This document shows positions 42,263 through 51,533 of a stretch of 64,000 nucleotides of DNA, piece by piece. The stretch is from positions 8,635 through 72,634 of the forward strand of contig CAJMNI010000010.1 in assembly GCA_905214735.1 (NCBI GenBank), in the 5' to 3' direction. Origin of the DNA: an uncultured bacterium (lineage in GTDB: Bacteria; Bacteroidota; Bacteroidia; Bacteroidales; Muribaculaceae). Positions within the stretch are counted from its first letter, which is position 1, and every line of letters starts with the position of its first letter. The position numbers and the translations under genes are program-made. The notes beneath the pieces are model-generated. The model made no database searches, was not told where the DNA came from, and was given only the letters and a program-made list of their open reading frames with translations.

Positions 42263-43600
42263 CTAATTCTTTTGGATTTTCCCTTCTTGCGGGGAAATTT
42301 GGCGGTGAATTATGACATATTTTAACCCTAAGATGCTGCCTCGGGCCAGCAGATAGAGTTCGAAGGCGAGCCAGAGGGTGTCTTCGGGCGGGAGGAAGTG
42401 CCACTCGGTGCCGGCCGCCTCTGTGCCGGCGAAGAGCAGGGCGCCGCAGAGGGTGGAGAGGAGCATGGGGCGGATGCGGGTGAGCCCGATGAAGATGCCG
42501 TCGAAGATGAAGGCGGCTACGGTGATCGGCGGCAACAGTATGATCCAGAGTCGCATGCCGGCAACTGCGCGGCAAACCTCTTCGTTGTCGGTGATCAGAG
42601 CGGCGATGGCGTCGCTCCAGAAGAGATAGATGAGAAAGAAGGTCGTCGCCATGGCAACCGACCAGATCAGCAGCGCCCTGACGCAGCGGGTGAGGCCCGC
42701 GCTGTCGGAGGCGCCTGAGAATTTCCCTACGAGGGCCTCGCCGGCGAAGGCGAAACCGTCCATGAAGTAGGAGAAGAAGATGAAGAAGTTCATCATCACG
42801 GCGTTGGCGGCGAGAGTGACGGTGCCGAGGCGCGAACCGATGGCGGTGACGGCGAGCGACACGGCTATCATGAAAAGGGAACGGAGGAAGAGGTCTCGGT
42901 TCACACTGAAGAATTTGCCGAGCTTCACGGGTTGGCTCTCGCCTCGCTGCGGCAACGTCTTGGCTGAGCGTTTCCAGATGACTCTCCCTGCTATGGCGGC
43001 GAGGAGAAGTCCGGCCCAGCTCGCGGCGACGGTGCCTGCTGCTACTCCTTCGAAGCCCATCCCGGCGACGAAGACGAGCAGGAGGCTCAGCGCGATGTTG
43101 AGCAGGTTGGTGGTGAGGCTGACGATCATCGGCGCGACTGTTGTCTGCATGCCGATAAACCAGCCGGTGAGGGCCATTGTCCCCAACTGGGCGGGGGCTG
43201 CCCAGACGCAGAGCAGGAAGTAGCGGGAGGCGTAGGCGGCCACGTCGGGTTCGGGGCCGGTGATGAGCAGCATGAGCTGCAGCAGGGGGTGGCGGAGGAT
43301 CAGGACGGCGATGGCGAGAGCGGCGGCGAGAAGCAGCGATTTGCGCAGCACGTCGCCTGCCGCCGAGCGGTCGCCGGCGCCGTAGCGCGTGGCTGTCAGC
43401 CCCGTCGTACCGGCCCGCAGGAAACCGAAACCCCAGTAGACCACGTTGAGCATCATCGCCCCGACGGAGATGGCGCCGATATAGGAGGCCTTCCCCAAAT
43501 GGCCGGAGATGGCGGTGTCGCTAAGGCCAAGCAGCGGGATGGCGATGTTGGTGAGCACCGCCGGAACCGCCAGCCGCAATATTTCCCTGTTGATTCTCAA
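42263..43600 (-). CDS. MATE family efflux transporter (DinF-like)
   Basis: A 445-residue membrane protein with 12 predicted helices in two related halves. It starts MRINREILRLAVPAVLTNIA and has PLLGLSDTAISGHLGKASYI, typical of the DinF branch of MATE exporters, which expel drugs or metabolites using H+ or Na+. The transported compound cannot be predicted. It begins 7 bases after the asparaginase stop and ends 13 bases before the DUF3822-like gene. Confidence 0.92.
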   Translation of the reverse strand: MRINREILRLAVPAVLTNIAIPLLGLSDTAISGHLGKASYIGAISVGAMMLNVVYWGFGFLRAGTTGLTATRYGAGDRSAAGDVLRKSLLLAAALAIAVLILRHPLLQLMLLITGPEPDVAAYASRYFLLCVWAAPAQLGTMALTGWFIGMQTTVAPMIVSLTTNLLNIALSLLLVFVAGMGFEGVAAGTVAASWAGLLLAAIAGRVIWKRSAKTLPQRGESQPVKLGKFFSVNRDLFLRSLFMIAVSLAVTAIGSRLGTVTLAANAVMMNFFIFFSYFMDGFAFAGEALVGKFSGASDSAGLTRCVRALLIWSVAMATTFFLIYLFWSDAIAALITDNEEVCRAVAGMRLWIILLPPITVAAFIFDGIFIGLTRIRPMLLSTLCGALLFAGTEAAGTEWHFLPPEDTLWLAFELYLLARGSILGLKYVIIHRQISPQEGKIQKN

Positions 43601-43607
43601 TGGATTC

Positions 43608-44690
43608 TCAGAGTATCTTCAGGGCGTTGGCGTCGCTGCGCATCTCCCCTACTAATGGCCTCTCCATCATCTTCTTCACCTCTTCGGCGCTATATCCCTG
43701 CCCGAAGAGGAACATCAGTTTGGTGATGGCGGCCTCGGAGGTGAGGTCGTGGCCGGAGATGACGCCGGTGCTGTAGAGCGCGCAACCGGTTTCGTAGCGC
43801 ATCGGGTCGACCATGCCGTTGCCGCATTGCGTCACGTTGACGATCACCAGACCGCGCTCCACCGCGTCGCGGACCGCGTCGATAAACCAGCGGTCGGTCG
43901 GTGCGTTGCCGGCCCCGAAGGTTTTCATCACTACTCCTTTCAGTCCGGGAGCGGCGAGCATGTAGCGCACCATCTTCTCGGTGATGCCGGGGAAGAGCGA
44001 CATGTAGCTGACGTTGGTGTCCATGCCGTAGTGGACTTTCAGAGGCGCCTCTTCATGAGGGCGCCAGAGCACGTCGCGGCGGAACGTGATCCCCAGGCCG
44101 ATCTTGGCAAGGCGGGGGAAGTTGCTGCTGTGGAAGGCGTTGAAGTTGTCGGCGCTGTATTTGGTGCTCCGGTTGCCGCGCCAGAGATAGTTCTCGAAAA
44201 GGATGGCCACCTCCTGGAGCATCGGCGAACCGTCGTCGTCGCGCGCGGCGGCAACCTGCAGCGCCGTGATGAGGTTCTCTTCGCCGTCGGTGCGCACTTC
44301 GCCGATCGGTAGCTGGCTGCCGGTGATCACCACCGGCTTGCGGAGGTTCTCGAGCATGTAGCTGAGCGCCGAGGCGGTGTAGGCCATGGTGTCGGTGCCG
44401 TGGAGCACTACGAAGCCGTCGTATTTGTCGTAGTTCTCGGCTATCACGCGCGCCATGTCGTCCCAATGGCTCGGATTCATCGCCGACGAATCGATCGGCA
44501 CCGCAAACTGATAGTTATCGATGTCGTAGTCGAGCCGCCTCACTTTCGGCACATTGTCGATAAGGTGTTCGAAATCAAATGGTTCGAGAGCCCCTGTGAC
44601 CGGATTCTCCGTCATACCTATAGTGCCTCCGGTGTAAATGATGAGGATGCGCGGACGGGCGAGACTCCCTTTCTCCCCTGTATTTTTCAT
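43608..44690 (-). CDS. ansA: Type I (cytosolic) L-asparaginase
   Basis: A 360-residue enzyme that hydrolyses asparagine to aspartate and ammonia. The start is the ATG at 44690, just after the promoter; it gives MKNTGEKGSLARPRILIIYTG. The first catalytic Thr is in YTGGTIGM, the second in VLHGTDTMAYTASALSYML; the lysine lies in the following helical region. There is no signal peptide, which supports the cytosolic type I form. It leads a run of closely spaced minus-strand genes to rsmD, possibly to ispE. Confidence 0.95.
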   Translation of the reverse strand: MKNTGEKGSLARPRILIIYTGGTIGMTENPVTGALEPFDFEHLIDNVPKVRRLDYDIDNYQFAVPIDSSAMNPSHWDDMARVIAENYDKYDGFVVLHGTDTMAYTASALSYMLENLRKPVVITGSQLPIGEVRTDGEENLITALQVAAARDDDGSPMLQEVAILFENYLWRGNRSTKYSADNFNAFHSSNFPRLAKIGLGITFRRDVLWRPHEEAPLKVHYGMDTNVSYMSLFPGITEKMVRYMLAAPGLKGVVMKTFGAGNAPTDRWFIDAVRDAVERGLVIVNVTQCGNGMVDPMRYETGCALYSTGVISGHDLTSEAAITKLMFLFGQGYSAEEVKKMMERPLVGEMRSDANALKIL

Positions 44691-44720
44691 GATTGGTCTT
44701 AGATGAGTCTTAATATTTTG

Positions 44721-44752
44721 CAAATATAATAAATACCCGATGCATTTGCAAA
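44721..44752 (-). promoter_or_regulatory. Promoter of the ansA operon
   Basis: -33 TTTG (plus CAAA 44749-44752), 20-base spacer, -7 TATATTTG (plus 44721-44728). A perfect match to the Bacteroidetes consensus, about 30 bases before the ansA ATG. Confidence 0.85.
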
Positions 44753-44754
44753 CT

Positions 44755-44786
44755 AAAAAAGGGAGGCCGCGAAATCGCGGCCTCCC
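44755..44786 (-). terminator. Terminator after the 44829 gene
   Basis: GGGAGGCCGCG and CGCGGCCTCCC (within 44761-44786) form an 11-bp stem with a 4-base loop; a U6 run follows on the minus strand (plus A-run 44755-44760). Confidence 0.9.
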
Positions 44787-44828
44787 TGAGCTTGCGGGGC
44801 GATTCTTCGCCCCCGAGTTGTTTCGAGT

Positions 44829-46010
44829 TTATTTTACGAGAACTTTAGTGGCTTTCGAGCCTTTCACCTGGATGAAGAGGCCGTTCTCGGGATTGTTCAC
44901 GCGTACGCCCTGAAGGTTGTAGTAAACGGGAGCGACGTTCTCGTCAGCTTCGATGCCTTCTACTGCACCTGCACCGGGTGTGCCTTTGATCACGAGGTTC
45001 TTGATCTCCCAAGCACCCGACTTGCTGCCGTCGTTGAGATAACGGAAACCGATCTCAACTTTCTGGCCATCCCATTCGGAGAGGTCGAGGTCGTTGCTTA
45101 CCCAGTCCGACCAGTTCTTGGCGGGTTTCTCGGGGAAGTTGGAGAGCGCGAGGGCCACCCAATCGCCACCGACCGTGCGGATGTTGACAGTGTAGTTCTC
45201 GTTCTGCTCCTGCGGGAAGTCATAACCGAATGCCTGCTCGAATGTCATGTTGACGTCTGTGCGGTTGGCGAAGTCGAATTCGCGAACCACCCATGAGTCG
45301 GCTGCATGAGCCTCGCCGCTATAGTAGCTGTTGCAGATGAGGCATTTGGGATTGTTGTTGTTGATCTTCCAGCCGCTGAAGTCGCTGAGAGTCTCGTCGT
45401 TGATCTTCGTCCAGCCGTCGAAGTTCGAATCGAACGTGTTGGAATAGATCACGTTGGGATCTGTGGGCTCGTCGGGATTAACGGGTTCGCCACCGCCGCC
45501 TGCTGCTTCTGTCTTGTCGGGAGTGAGCGCACCCTCAAGGCTGGCGTCAGTGCTGGCGATGATCGTCTTGATCCTCACCTGCTGCTTAGCCGCTTTGAGT
45601 GTGATGTTCTTCAAACCGTCGCTAGTAACTGTATAGGTTAAACCATCAAGCGTACCTTGCCAGCCTTCGCTGAGATCCATCTCGGCATAGTAAGTATTAC
45701 TTCCGTTGGTATAATCATCGAATGTGATGACGATAGTCTTGATATCAACACTGCTTGTGATGACAACATCGCTCGACTTGTATATACGCCACGAGAAATC
45801 GTTGTCAACCGGAGATTTCAGATCAGTCGTAGATGTTGACTTGACCGACTTGACTTCGAAAGTTACGGTACCGAAAGTTTCTGTGGTGCCATAACCGTTG
45901 ACGTCGCCGCCCCAGTTGTAGTCGTTATTGATGTCGAAGAGTGTGTAAGCTGTGGCGTTAGCGCTGAATGCCATTGCCACAGCAGCCATAGATAGTAAAA
46001 TTTTCTTCAT
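44829..46010 (-). CDS. Secreted protein with choice-of-anchor-J-like domain and YYNLQGVRV tail
   Basis: A 393-residue exported protein. Signal peptide 1-20 (MKKILLSMAAVAMAFSANA). Residues ~22-160 form a beta-rich domain. A Gly/Pro/Glu linker (AAGGGGEPVNPDEP) leads to a jelly-roll domain at ~185-355, opening SNTFDSNFDGWTKIND, similar to choice-of-anchor J/cleaved-adhesin domains that bind glycans or proteins. The last ~35 residues (VYYNLQGVRVNNPENG, then KVLVK) match the ends of the products at 742 and 46374. Likely surface or extracellular; no catalytic motif. The gene is AT-richer than the housekeeping genes. It is monocistronic, with a partial promoter and a strong terminator. Confidence 0.8.
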   Translation of the reverse strand: MKKILLSMAAVAMAFSANATAYTLFDINNDYNWGGDVNGYGTTETFGTVTFEVKSVKSTSTTDLKSPVDNDFSWRIYKSSDVVITSSVDIKTIVITFDDYTNGSNTYYAEMDLSEGWQGTLDGLTYTVTSDGLKNITLKAAKQQVRIKTIIASTDASLEGALTPDKTEAAGGGGEPVNPDEPTDPNVIYSNTFDSNFDGWTKINDETLSDFSGWKINNNNPKCLICNSYYSGEAHAADSWVVREFDFANRTDVNMTFEQAFGYDFPQEQNENYTVNIRTVGGDWVALALSNFPEKPAKNWSDWVSNDLDLSEWDGQKVEIGFRYLNDGSKSGAWEIKNLVIKGTPGAGAVEGIEADENVAPVYYNLQGVRVNNPENGLFIQVKGSKATKVLVK

Positions 46011-46103
46011 AATTTAATATTTATTTGTTTAACTTATGTTTATGTTATTCAAGTGTAATCTTATGCGTCGGATAAGTGCGATAGCCATAAGGCAATTTCT
46101 TCA

Positions 46104-46111
46104 CAAAATTA
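46104..46111 (-). promoter_or_regulatory. Possible -7 box for the 44829 gene
   Basis: Minus-strand TAATTTTG matches TAnnTTTG and lies about 95 bases before the start codon, but no TTTG is found 17-21 bases upstream. Confidence 0.4.
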
Positions 46112-46315
46112 CAAATAATTTTCCACTCAGCCATCATCCCGACCCGATAATAAAACATGTTTCTCAGCATAAAAGCCTTATCCCAATAGCAAAAATAGCT
46201 AAATTAGCGAAATAGCTCCGATAGCTAAATTAGGCCGGAAGGCACCATGCCGGAAGTCGGTAGGCCGGAATTTGTCTCCGGCTCAGGAATTTTAATTCCG
46301 ACAGCGACAATAATT

Positions 46316-46352
46316 AAAAAAGGAGGCAGCCAAAAAGCTGCCTCCCTTTTTT
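46316..46352 (-). terminator. Terminator after the 46374 gene
   Basis: GGAGGCAGC (46322-46330) and GCTGCCTCC (46337-46345) with loop CAAAAA, flanked by A and T runs of six or more on both sides; 22 bases past the stop. Confidence 0.9.
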
Positions 46353-46373
46353 TAATTATAGGAGCTGTGAAAA

Positions 46374-49151
46374 TTATTTCACCAGAACTTTCTCAGATTT
46401 GCTGCCTTTTACCTTGATGAAGATGCCGTTGCTCGGATTAGCCACGCGAACACCCTGCAGGTTGTAGTAAACTGCCTCTGCATTGCTGTCGTCGGTGCTG
46501 ATGCCGATCTCCTCAACGCCTGCGCCAACCTCATACTTCACTTTCACTTTGCCAATGTCAGTTCTTCCGGCATTAGTCATAGTAAAGGAGCCATCCTCGG
46601 CTGCGTAAGCTACAACTTCGCTTGCTGCAGGAGTCCAGGTCTTGGTAGTTTTGTCGAAAGTATTAGGAACGTAGGTGTTGTTTGCATCCCATTTTCCTTT
46701 ATTTACAGACTCAAATACAATCTCCTTAATCACAACCTTACTCTCGGCGGGGCTGAATGTGACAATATTATTGTTATAACTGCGGAGAGCATACGTTCCG
46801 TCAGTATTCTTCCAGACGCGCGGAAGCTGGCTCTCGGTAGCGTCGTCAGCTACAGTAACAGTAAGAGTGATCTTCTCAACTGTGATAGATTTGCTTTCAC
46901 CCTTGCCGCAGAGGTTCGTGCCTGTGCTAACCTCGGCAGGAGTCGTGATGCCATAGGCATTGAAGACTTCGGGATCAGTGAAGTCGAAGATGGCGGTGCC
47001 GTAAGTGGGCTCTTCGCTGCCACCCTCTGCTACTGCCTCTACCGGGAGGAAGTAAACATCCTCTCCTGCCACTACCACAAAACCTGTGATGCTGGTGTAT
47101 TTGCCTGCTGCGAGTGTTACGTTGAGAAGGTTCTTCATCGTAGCTGTTGCATCTTCGCCTTCCTCCGATTTACCGGTAACAGTGAAGACACCCTCGCCTT
47201 CGCTGGCTGCGACTGTCACGCCATTCAGAACATAATATTCGTATGGCATGTAGGATACGATTTCGGCTACTGTTGCCTCCATCGGCTCATAGGGTGTGCC
47301 ACCCTCGGTGATGTCACCGTAAGTTACGTCGGCAACGCAAGGCATGCCGTTCTCGTTAGCTTTCAGCACACCGCTTGCAGTGAAGAAGGTGTCACCGTTT
47401 ACAAGTGCGGGTGCGTTGCCGTAGAAGAGCATGTTAGTGCGGCTGAACGGTGCGCGGACGAATGTATAGTCGCCGCTCTGGTAGATGGCCTGCATCTGAG
47501 TTTCGAATTCCACATTGTATTCCTCGCCACCGGCAACCATGTCGGTCAGACCGTTGAAGCTGTCGAGGATGTAGGGAGGATTGTAGTAGAACTCTGTCAC
47601 TGCGGAAGCTTTCTCGCCTACGTATGCGATTGCCTTGTAGGTTGTTGCCTCCCAGCATTCGAGGGGTTCGGTATACTCTTCCGAAGCCGATGTCGGTTCG
47701 GTGGAGTCGGTGGTATAGTAGATCTTGCTGCCTTCGCTTGCGCAGCTCATCTCGACCATATAACCATATTCGCCGCGAACAGCCTTGATCACGGGTGCGG
47801 CAACCTCGGAAGGATCAACAGCCACATATTCCACGATCTCAACCGGGAAGAGCTGCATAGTTTCGTTGAAGCAGCCTACGAAACCGGTAACGGTGTAAGC
47901 CTTGCCGGCCTCAATGTCTGCCATGTCATAACCGAGCTGGTTGAAGAGAACGGATGTCTGATTGTCGGCATCAGTCATCGTGAATTTCTTTGCATTCGAT
48001 GCGTCTGCTGCGATGGTTACATTCTCAATCTTGACGTAGTGGTTGAGCATGTTGCCGGCAATCATGTCGAGAGTAGCCTCTGCAGGAGCGACTGCTGTAC
48101 CTGCACTCTTCTCGCCGAGAGTGTAGTTCTGAACCTCAGGAAGGCCGTTGTAGGGTTTGTATGTACCCTCGGCGTGATTAACTACGTCACCGTTTGCAAA
48201 GGTGGTGGCATTGTTTCCGTAGAAAAGCATGTAGGCGCCGAAGGAATCCTTCATGTAAAGGTTGCTGCCGCCCTGCCAAACAGCCGTCATAGCGCCGTCG
48301 ATCTCCACCTTTGTACCTGTCGGGAAGTCGAGCATGGCACCGAAACCGTCGAGAATGGCGGGAGCGTTGAATGTCTTGGTGATGACAGCGGAGGTGTCCT
48401 CGCCCTTAAGCGCGATAGCCTTCACGGTCGATTCGCCCATGATAAAGACGGGCTCTGTGTAGAGGTCGGAGGCAGCTGTGGGGGCGGTGCCGTCGAGAGT
48501 GTAGTGGATGGCGGCTCCCTCGGTAGCGCAGGTCATAACCACCTGATAGCCCCACTCACCCTTCTCCATCGTAAGCTCGGGAGTAGCCACCTTATACTCA
48601 GGCGACTCACCGGCCTCGCCGCTGAAGACGACCTTGCTCAGCTGGATCACACCGTTGCCGGAGGCTGCAGCGCAATCGAATGTGAGTTTGTAATACTTGT
48701 CGGCAGCAGGAGTAGCGACTGTGAAGTTAAGAGTGCATCCGCCTGCCTTGAAATCCTTACTGTCAGCTGTAACATCTACAGCATCGGTAAAATCGCTTTT
48801 GCCGGCTACAGAGAGTTTGATTGAATTAACAGAAGAAACAGTCATCTTGTCAATTGTCACAGCAACAGAGCTGATCTTATCGGCAAGAGCGGCGTTGGAA
48901 GTGATTGTGGCAACAGATGCTACGTTCCTGCGGCCGCATTTCACGTAATTCCATCCGTTCTTATTGTTGTTGAAGTTGGCCATATCCCACTGCGTGCCGT
49001 CGCAGGTCACATGCCAGGAGTTCTCATAAGAACTCATTTCCTCACTATTGTAGGCTGAGCCGAACTGCACGGTGTAGAGTTCGCTTACCGCGGCGTTGGA
49101 GGCGGTTGCGAGCCCGGCGGCGCACAATAGCGTTAGTAAAAATTTTTTCAT
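46374..49151 (-). CDS. Secreted modular protein: two chitobiase-C-like / OB-like modules, YYNLQGVRV tail
   Basis: A 925-residue exported protein. Signal peptide 1-20 (ending TASNA). Residues ~22-185 are a beta domain. Two tandem modules of ~280 residues follow. Each begins with a CHB_HEX_C-like strand (IHYTLDGTAPTAASDLYTEP; IYYTTDSTEPTSASEEYTEP) and continues with an OB-like domain (LYMKDSFGAYMLFYGN; FVRAPFSRTNMLFYGN) and a GFVG/GFVV strand. A final beta domain (~720-880) precedes the shared tail (VYYNLQGVRVANPSNG, KVLVK). No catalytic residues recognised; an adhesin or polymer-binding role is plausible. It has its own promoter 132 bases upstream and a strong terminator. Confidence 0.8.
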   Translation of the reverse strand: MKKFLLTLLCAAGLATASNAAVSELYTVQFGSAYNSEEMSSYENSWHVTCDGTQWDMANFNNNKNGWNYVKCGRRNVASVATITSNAALADKISSVAVTIDKMTVSSVNSIKLSVAGKSDFTDAVDVTADSKDFKAGGCTLNFTVATPAADKYYKLTFDCAAASGNGVIQLSKVVFSGEAGESPEYKVATPELTMEKGEWGYQVVMTCATEGAAIHYTLDGTAPTAASDLYTEPVFIMGESTVKAIALKGEDTSAVITKTFNAPAILDGFGAMLDFPTGTKVEIDGAMTAVWQGGSNLYMKDSFGAYMLFYGNNATTFANGDVVNHAEGTYKPYNGLPEVQNYTLGEKSAGTAVAPAEATLDMIAGNMLNHYVKIENVTIAADASNAKKFTMTDADNQTSVLFNQLGYDMADIEAGKAYTVTGFVGCFNETMQLFPVEIVEYVAVDPSEVAAPVIKAVRGEYGYMVEMSCASEGSKIYYTTDSTEPTSASEEYTEPLECWEATTYKAIAYVGEKASAVTEFYYNPPYILDSFNGLTDMVAGGEEYNVEFETQMQAIYQSGDYTFVRAPFSRTNMLFYGNAPALVNGDTFFTASGVLKANENGMPCVADVTYGDITEGGTPYEPMEATVAEIVSYMPYEYYVLNGVTVAASEGEGVFTVTGKSEEGEDATATMKNLLNVTLAAGKYTSITGFVVVAGEDVYFLPVEAVAEGGSEEPTYGTAIFDFTDPEVFNAYGITTPAEVSTGTNLCGKGESKSITVEKITLTVTVADDATESQLPRVWKNTDGTYALRSYNNNIVTFSPAESKVVIKEIVFESVNKGKWDANNTYVPNTFDKTTKTWTPAASEVVAYAAEDGSFTMTNAGRTDIGKVKVKYEVGAGVEEIGISTDDSNAEAVYYNLQGVRVANPSNGIFIKVKGSKSEKVLVK

Positions 49152-49283
49152 AATTTTTTATTTATAGTTATTAAAAAGTTATATTCGCAGATCGTTATGT
49201 TGTCTGTCGCTGTAAGCAGACTTCTGTGAGTGCAAATCATGGAGCTAAAAACTTCTAAAAAAGAGCGTTTTGCCTTTCCTCTG

Positions 49284-49314
49284 CAAAAGTAAGCAATTTT
49301 ACCGAATAACCAAA
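49284..49314 (-). promoter_or_regulatory. Promoter of the 46374 gene
   Basis: -33 TTTG (plus CAAA 49311-49314), 19-base spacer, -7 TACTTTTG (plus 49284-49291). Full consensus match; leader about 130 bases. Confidence 0.85.
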
Positions 49315-49446
49315 ATAATCGCCAAAAATTTAATCGGATTGTAATCCGCTTTAGTATCGCTTTAGTATCGCTTGGGCTGCTCGCAGCCCCATTGAACCAA
49401 ACTCATCCGGCCAGCAGAGCTTAAGGCGAGCGAAGCGAAGCTAATT

Positions 49447-49537
49447 CTTTGCGCCTCTGCGCCTTTGCGCGAGACCTTGACCTGACCAGTCGAATGGTTG
49501 ATCTCTCGCAAAGAACGCAAAGCCGCAAAGCCGGCCT
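49447..49537. repeat. Dispersed inverted-repeat element, copy A
   Basis: Three octamers (CTTTGCGC, CTCTGCGC, CTTTGCGC) then GAGACCTTGA; after about 30 bases the right arm TCTCGCAAAGAACGCAAAG followed by CCGCAAAG and CCGGCCT. The arms pair imperfectly over about 24 bp. The same order occurs at 63733-63842. A short upstream stretch (GAGCTTAAGGCGAGCGAAGC) also resembles sequence before copy C. Confidence 0.85.
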
Positions 49538-49619
49538 AACGCAGCTTCTTGTGGTTCCCTGATTTTGGTTGACACTATTCAGCGGCCTTCGGGCGGCGGA
49601 GGAGGCGCCGAGAGACAAA

Positions 49620-49647
49620 ATGGGCGGCAAATCACTTTGCCGCCCAT
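49620..49647 (-). terminator. Terminator of the susCD operon
   Basis: ATGGGCGGCAAA and TTTGCCGCCCAT form a perfect 12-bp stem with loop TCAC; minus-strand U run follows. It lies about 47 bases past the susD stop. Confidence 0.88.
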
Positions 49648-49693
49648 TCTTTCTACGAACCGGTCGCCCGGTTTCTAACACTTACTTAAATCA

Positions 49694-51511
49694 TTAATTG
49701 TTGAGAAGCTTGATATCAACCAAGTCATTGTATTCTGTTTCAGTGTAGGGGATTGCAAATACCCAGCCCTTGTTGTCGGAGGGTACTTTGCTCATTGCGC
49801 TACCCGGAGCCACGTTACCCGACTTCGGATCGCCATCCTTCCATGCACGACGCTCAACCGGAATGTTCCAGCGTTTAGCATCGGTGAAGCTCTGGCCCTC
49901 CATGAAGAGTTCCATGCGGCGAGCCACGCGGACTTCCTCAAGAAGGTCTGCACCCGAATTCGTGGTCTTGAAGCCTTTGACACGTTTCGACATAAGCTCC
50001 GTGAGAGCCTTGCGGGCGTTCACGTCGTCGTTCATCATGCAGTAAGCCTCAGCCTCTACGAGACACATCTCCGATGCACGCATCCAGGGATAAGCCATGT
50101 TACCGTAGGGGATCTCGCCGACAAACTTATACTGGGCGCCAAACGGGATCTTCACGCAGCGCGCGTAGGTGTTGGCCTTGACAAGACAGCTCTTCTTGGC
50201 GTCGGTGCTTGTGGGCTCGATATAGATGTAGTCATAGAAGTTGTCTTCTGCCTTGAAGCGGCTGATGTCGCCCTTGAACACCTGCGTCCAGTAGTAGTAG
50301 CTGTAGTAGCAGGCGATGTTATACATACCGGGAGCCGAAGAGTCGCCGCGACGGTAAACGTTGGTCATGGCCAGGTTGAGGAACTCGTTCTCGTTGACCA
50401 TCTTCGCGTTCCAGAAGTCTTTCTCCTTGATCTTGCCCTGGAGGCTGTTGAGCGACTTCACGAAGGGAACGTTCAGCTTGTCAGGCATCAGGTAGAGCTG
50501 ACGGCGGATATCGTTCTTATCGGTGGCGTTGTAGAGGTCGATGTCGATAGCACCGGCACCCATTGCCCAGTTGGGCACGTAGCCGCCGTTGCAGGTATAG
50601 TGCGAACCCCAGCTCCAGTAGTAGGTCGTGTCATATCCGGGATTCATGTGCCAGATATAGTCGGAGCAGTCGTCGGTGAAACCGGAGAGATAAGTGTCGC
50701 CGTCCATAATCGTGTAACCCTTGCGGGCTGCGGCAGCCTGTTCCTGGGCTGTCTTCCAGTCGTGGTTGATGAGGGCAGCGCGGGCGTAAACGCCGTGAGC
50801 CACGCTTGCGTCGACATCCCACTTGTTGACACGCTGGCCACCGGAAACCTCATAGAGTCTGAGGGCCTCGTCGAGGTCGTCGTAGATCTGTTTCATGACC
50901 GTAGCGAAGGTCACGAGAGGTGTGGCCTCTGTGCCGGGTTTGGTGCGGAGCACGATGCAATATGCCTCGCCGCCCTTGGCATCCTCGTAACGGGGAGCGT
51001 AGAGACCCATCAGTTTCTGATAGGAATGTGCGCGCATGGTGTAAGCCTGGGCCTGCGCGAACTGGATCTCCTTGCGGTCTGCCTCGGTCATGTTCGGATC
51101 CTCGGTGTTCGTCAGCGTGAGAATCTTGTTACACTGGGCGATGATACCGTAGTAATACTGCCAGGGGATGATATTGGTGTAGGTGCGGTCGTTGCCCATG
51201 TTGCTCCAGTTGTAGAGCGACGTATAGTAAGACCAGAGACCCGACACGAGGTCCGTGCCGAAGGCATCGTTGCAGGCAGTGCCGATGAAGGCCTCGCCGA
51301 CATTGCCGTTGAAGTCAAGGTTGCCGTACTGCTTGTTCATCGAGATGATGATACCGTTCATGGCAAGAGTCACGCCCTCGGGAGTGTTCATGGCCACGTC
51401 CTCTGTGATGTCGGTGGTCGGCTTCACATCAAGGTAATCGCTGTTGCAGGATGCGAAAAGTCCTGCTACAGTGAGCGCCGCAACGCCTTTATATATAATG
51501 TTTCTTTTCAT
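49694..51511 (-). CDS. SusD/RagB family outer-membrane nutrient-binding lipoprotein
   Basis: A 605-residue surface lipoprotein that caps its TonB-dependent partner and captures substrate. Signal and lipobox LFASC (Cys22), then SDYLDVKPTTDITEDV, the classic SusD opening. TPR-like helices span ~90-270; the C-terminal RagB region has WMRASEMCLVEAEAYCMMND and RVARRMELFMEGQSFTDAKR. It follows susC by 22 bases. No glycosidase, SusE/F, sigma/anti-sigma pair or hybrid sensor is next to it, so the substrate is unknown; peptides (as for RagAB) or glycans are both possible. Confidence 0.95.
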   Translation of the reverse strand: MKRNIIYKGVAALTVAGLFASCNSDYLDVKPTTDITEDVAMNTPEGVTLAMNGIIISMNKQYGNLDFNGNVGEAFIGTACNDAFGTDLVSGLWSYYTSLYNWSNMGNDRTYTNIIPWQYYYGIIAQCNKILTLTNTEDPNMTEADRKEIQFAQAQAYTMRAHSYQKLMGLYAPRYEDAKGGEAYCIVLRTKPGTEATPLVTFATVMKQIYDDLDEALRLYEVSGGQRVNKWDVDASVAHGVYARAALINHDWKTAQEQAAAARKGYTIMDGDTYLSGFTDDCSDYIWHMNPGYDTTYYWSWGSHYTCNGGYVPNWAMGAGAIDIDLYNATDKNDIRRQLYLMPDKLNVPFVKSLNSLQGKIKEKDFWNAKMVNENEFLNLAMTNVYRRGDSSAPGMYNIACYYSYYYWTQVFKGDISRFKAEDNFYDYIYIEPTSTDAKKSCLVKANTYARCVKIPFGAQYKFVGEIPYGNMAYPWMRASEMCLVEAEAYCMMNDDVNARKALTELMSKRVKGFKTTNSGADLLEEVRVARRMELFMEGQSFTDAKRWNIPVERRAWKDGDPKSGNVAPGSAMSKVPSDNKGWVFAIPYTETEYNDLVDIKLLNN

Positions 51512-51533
51512 GTCGTTTACTTTTTTTTACAGA

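Larger units (their letters stand above)
46011..46373. other. Spacer between the two modular secreted protein genes
   Basis: Contains a -7-like box (46104-46111), degenerate direct repeats (ATAGCTAAATTAG twice near 46195-46235, then several copies of GCCGGAA to about 46270) and the terminator at 46316-46352. No gene seen. Confidence 0.5.
49152..49693. other. Spacer between susD and the modular protein gene
   Basis: A 542-base gap holding the promoter at 49284-49314, one copy of the CTTTGCGC inverted-repeat element (49447-49537) and the susD terminator (49620-49647). An open frame on the minus strand across the repeat is not credible. Confidence 0.6.

Noticed and set aside
49421..49681. An 86-residue minus-strand frame with an AKAQRRKE-like string; also frames at 63465-63881 and 63727-63984
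   Set aside because: They are translations of the CTTTGCGC repeat. Such strings are a well-known artefact of this repeat type and lack coding signs.
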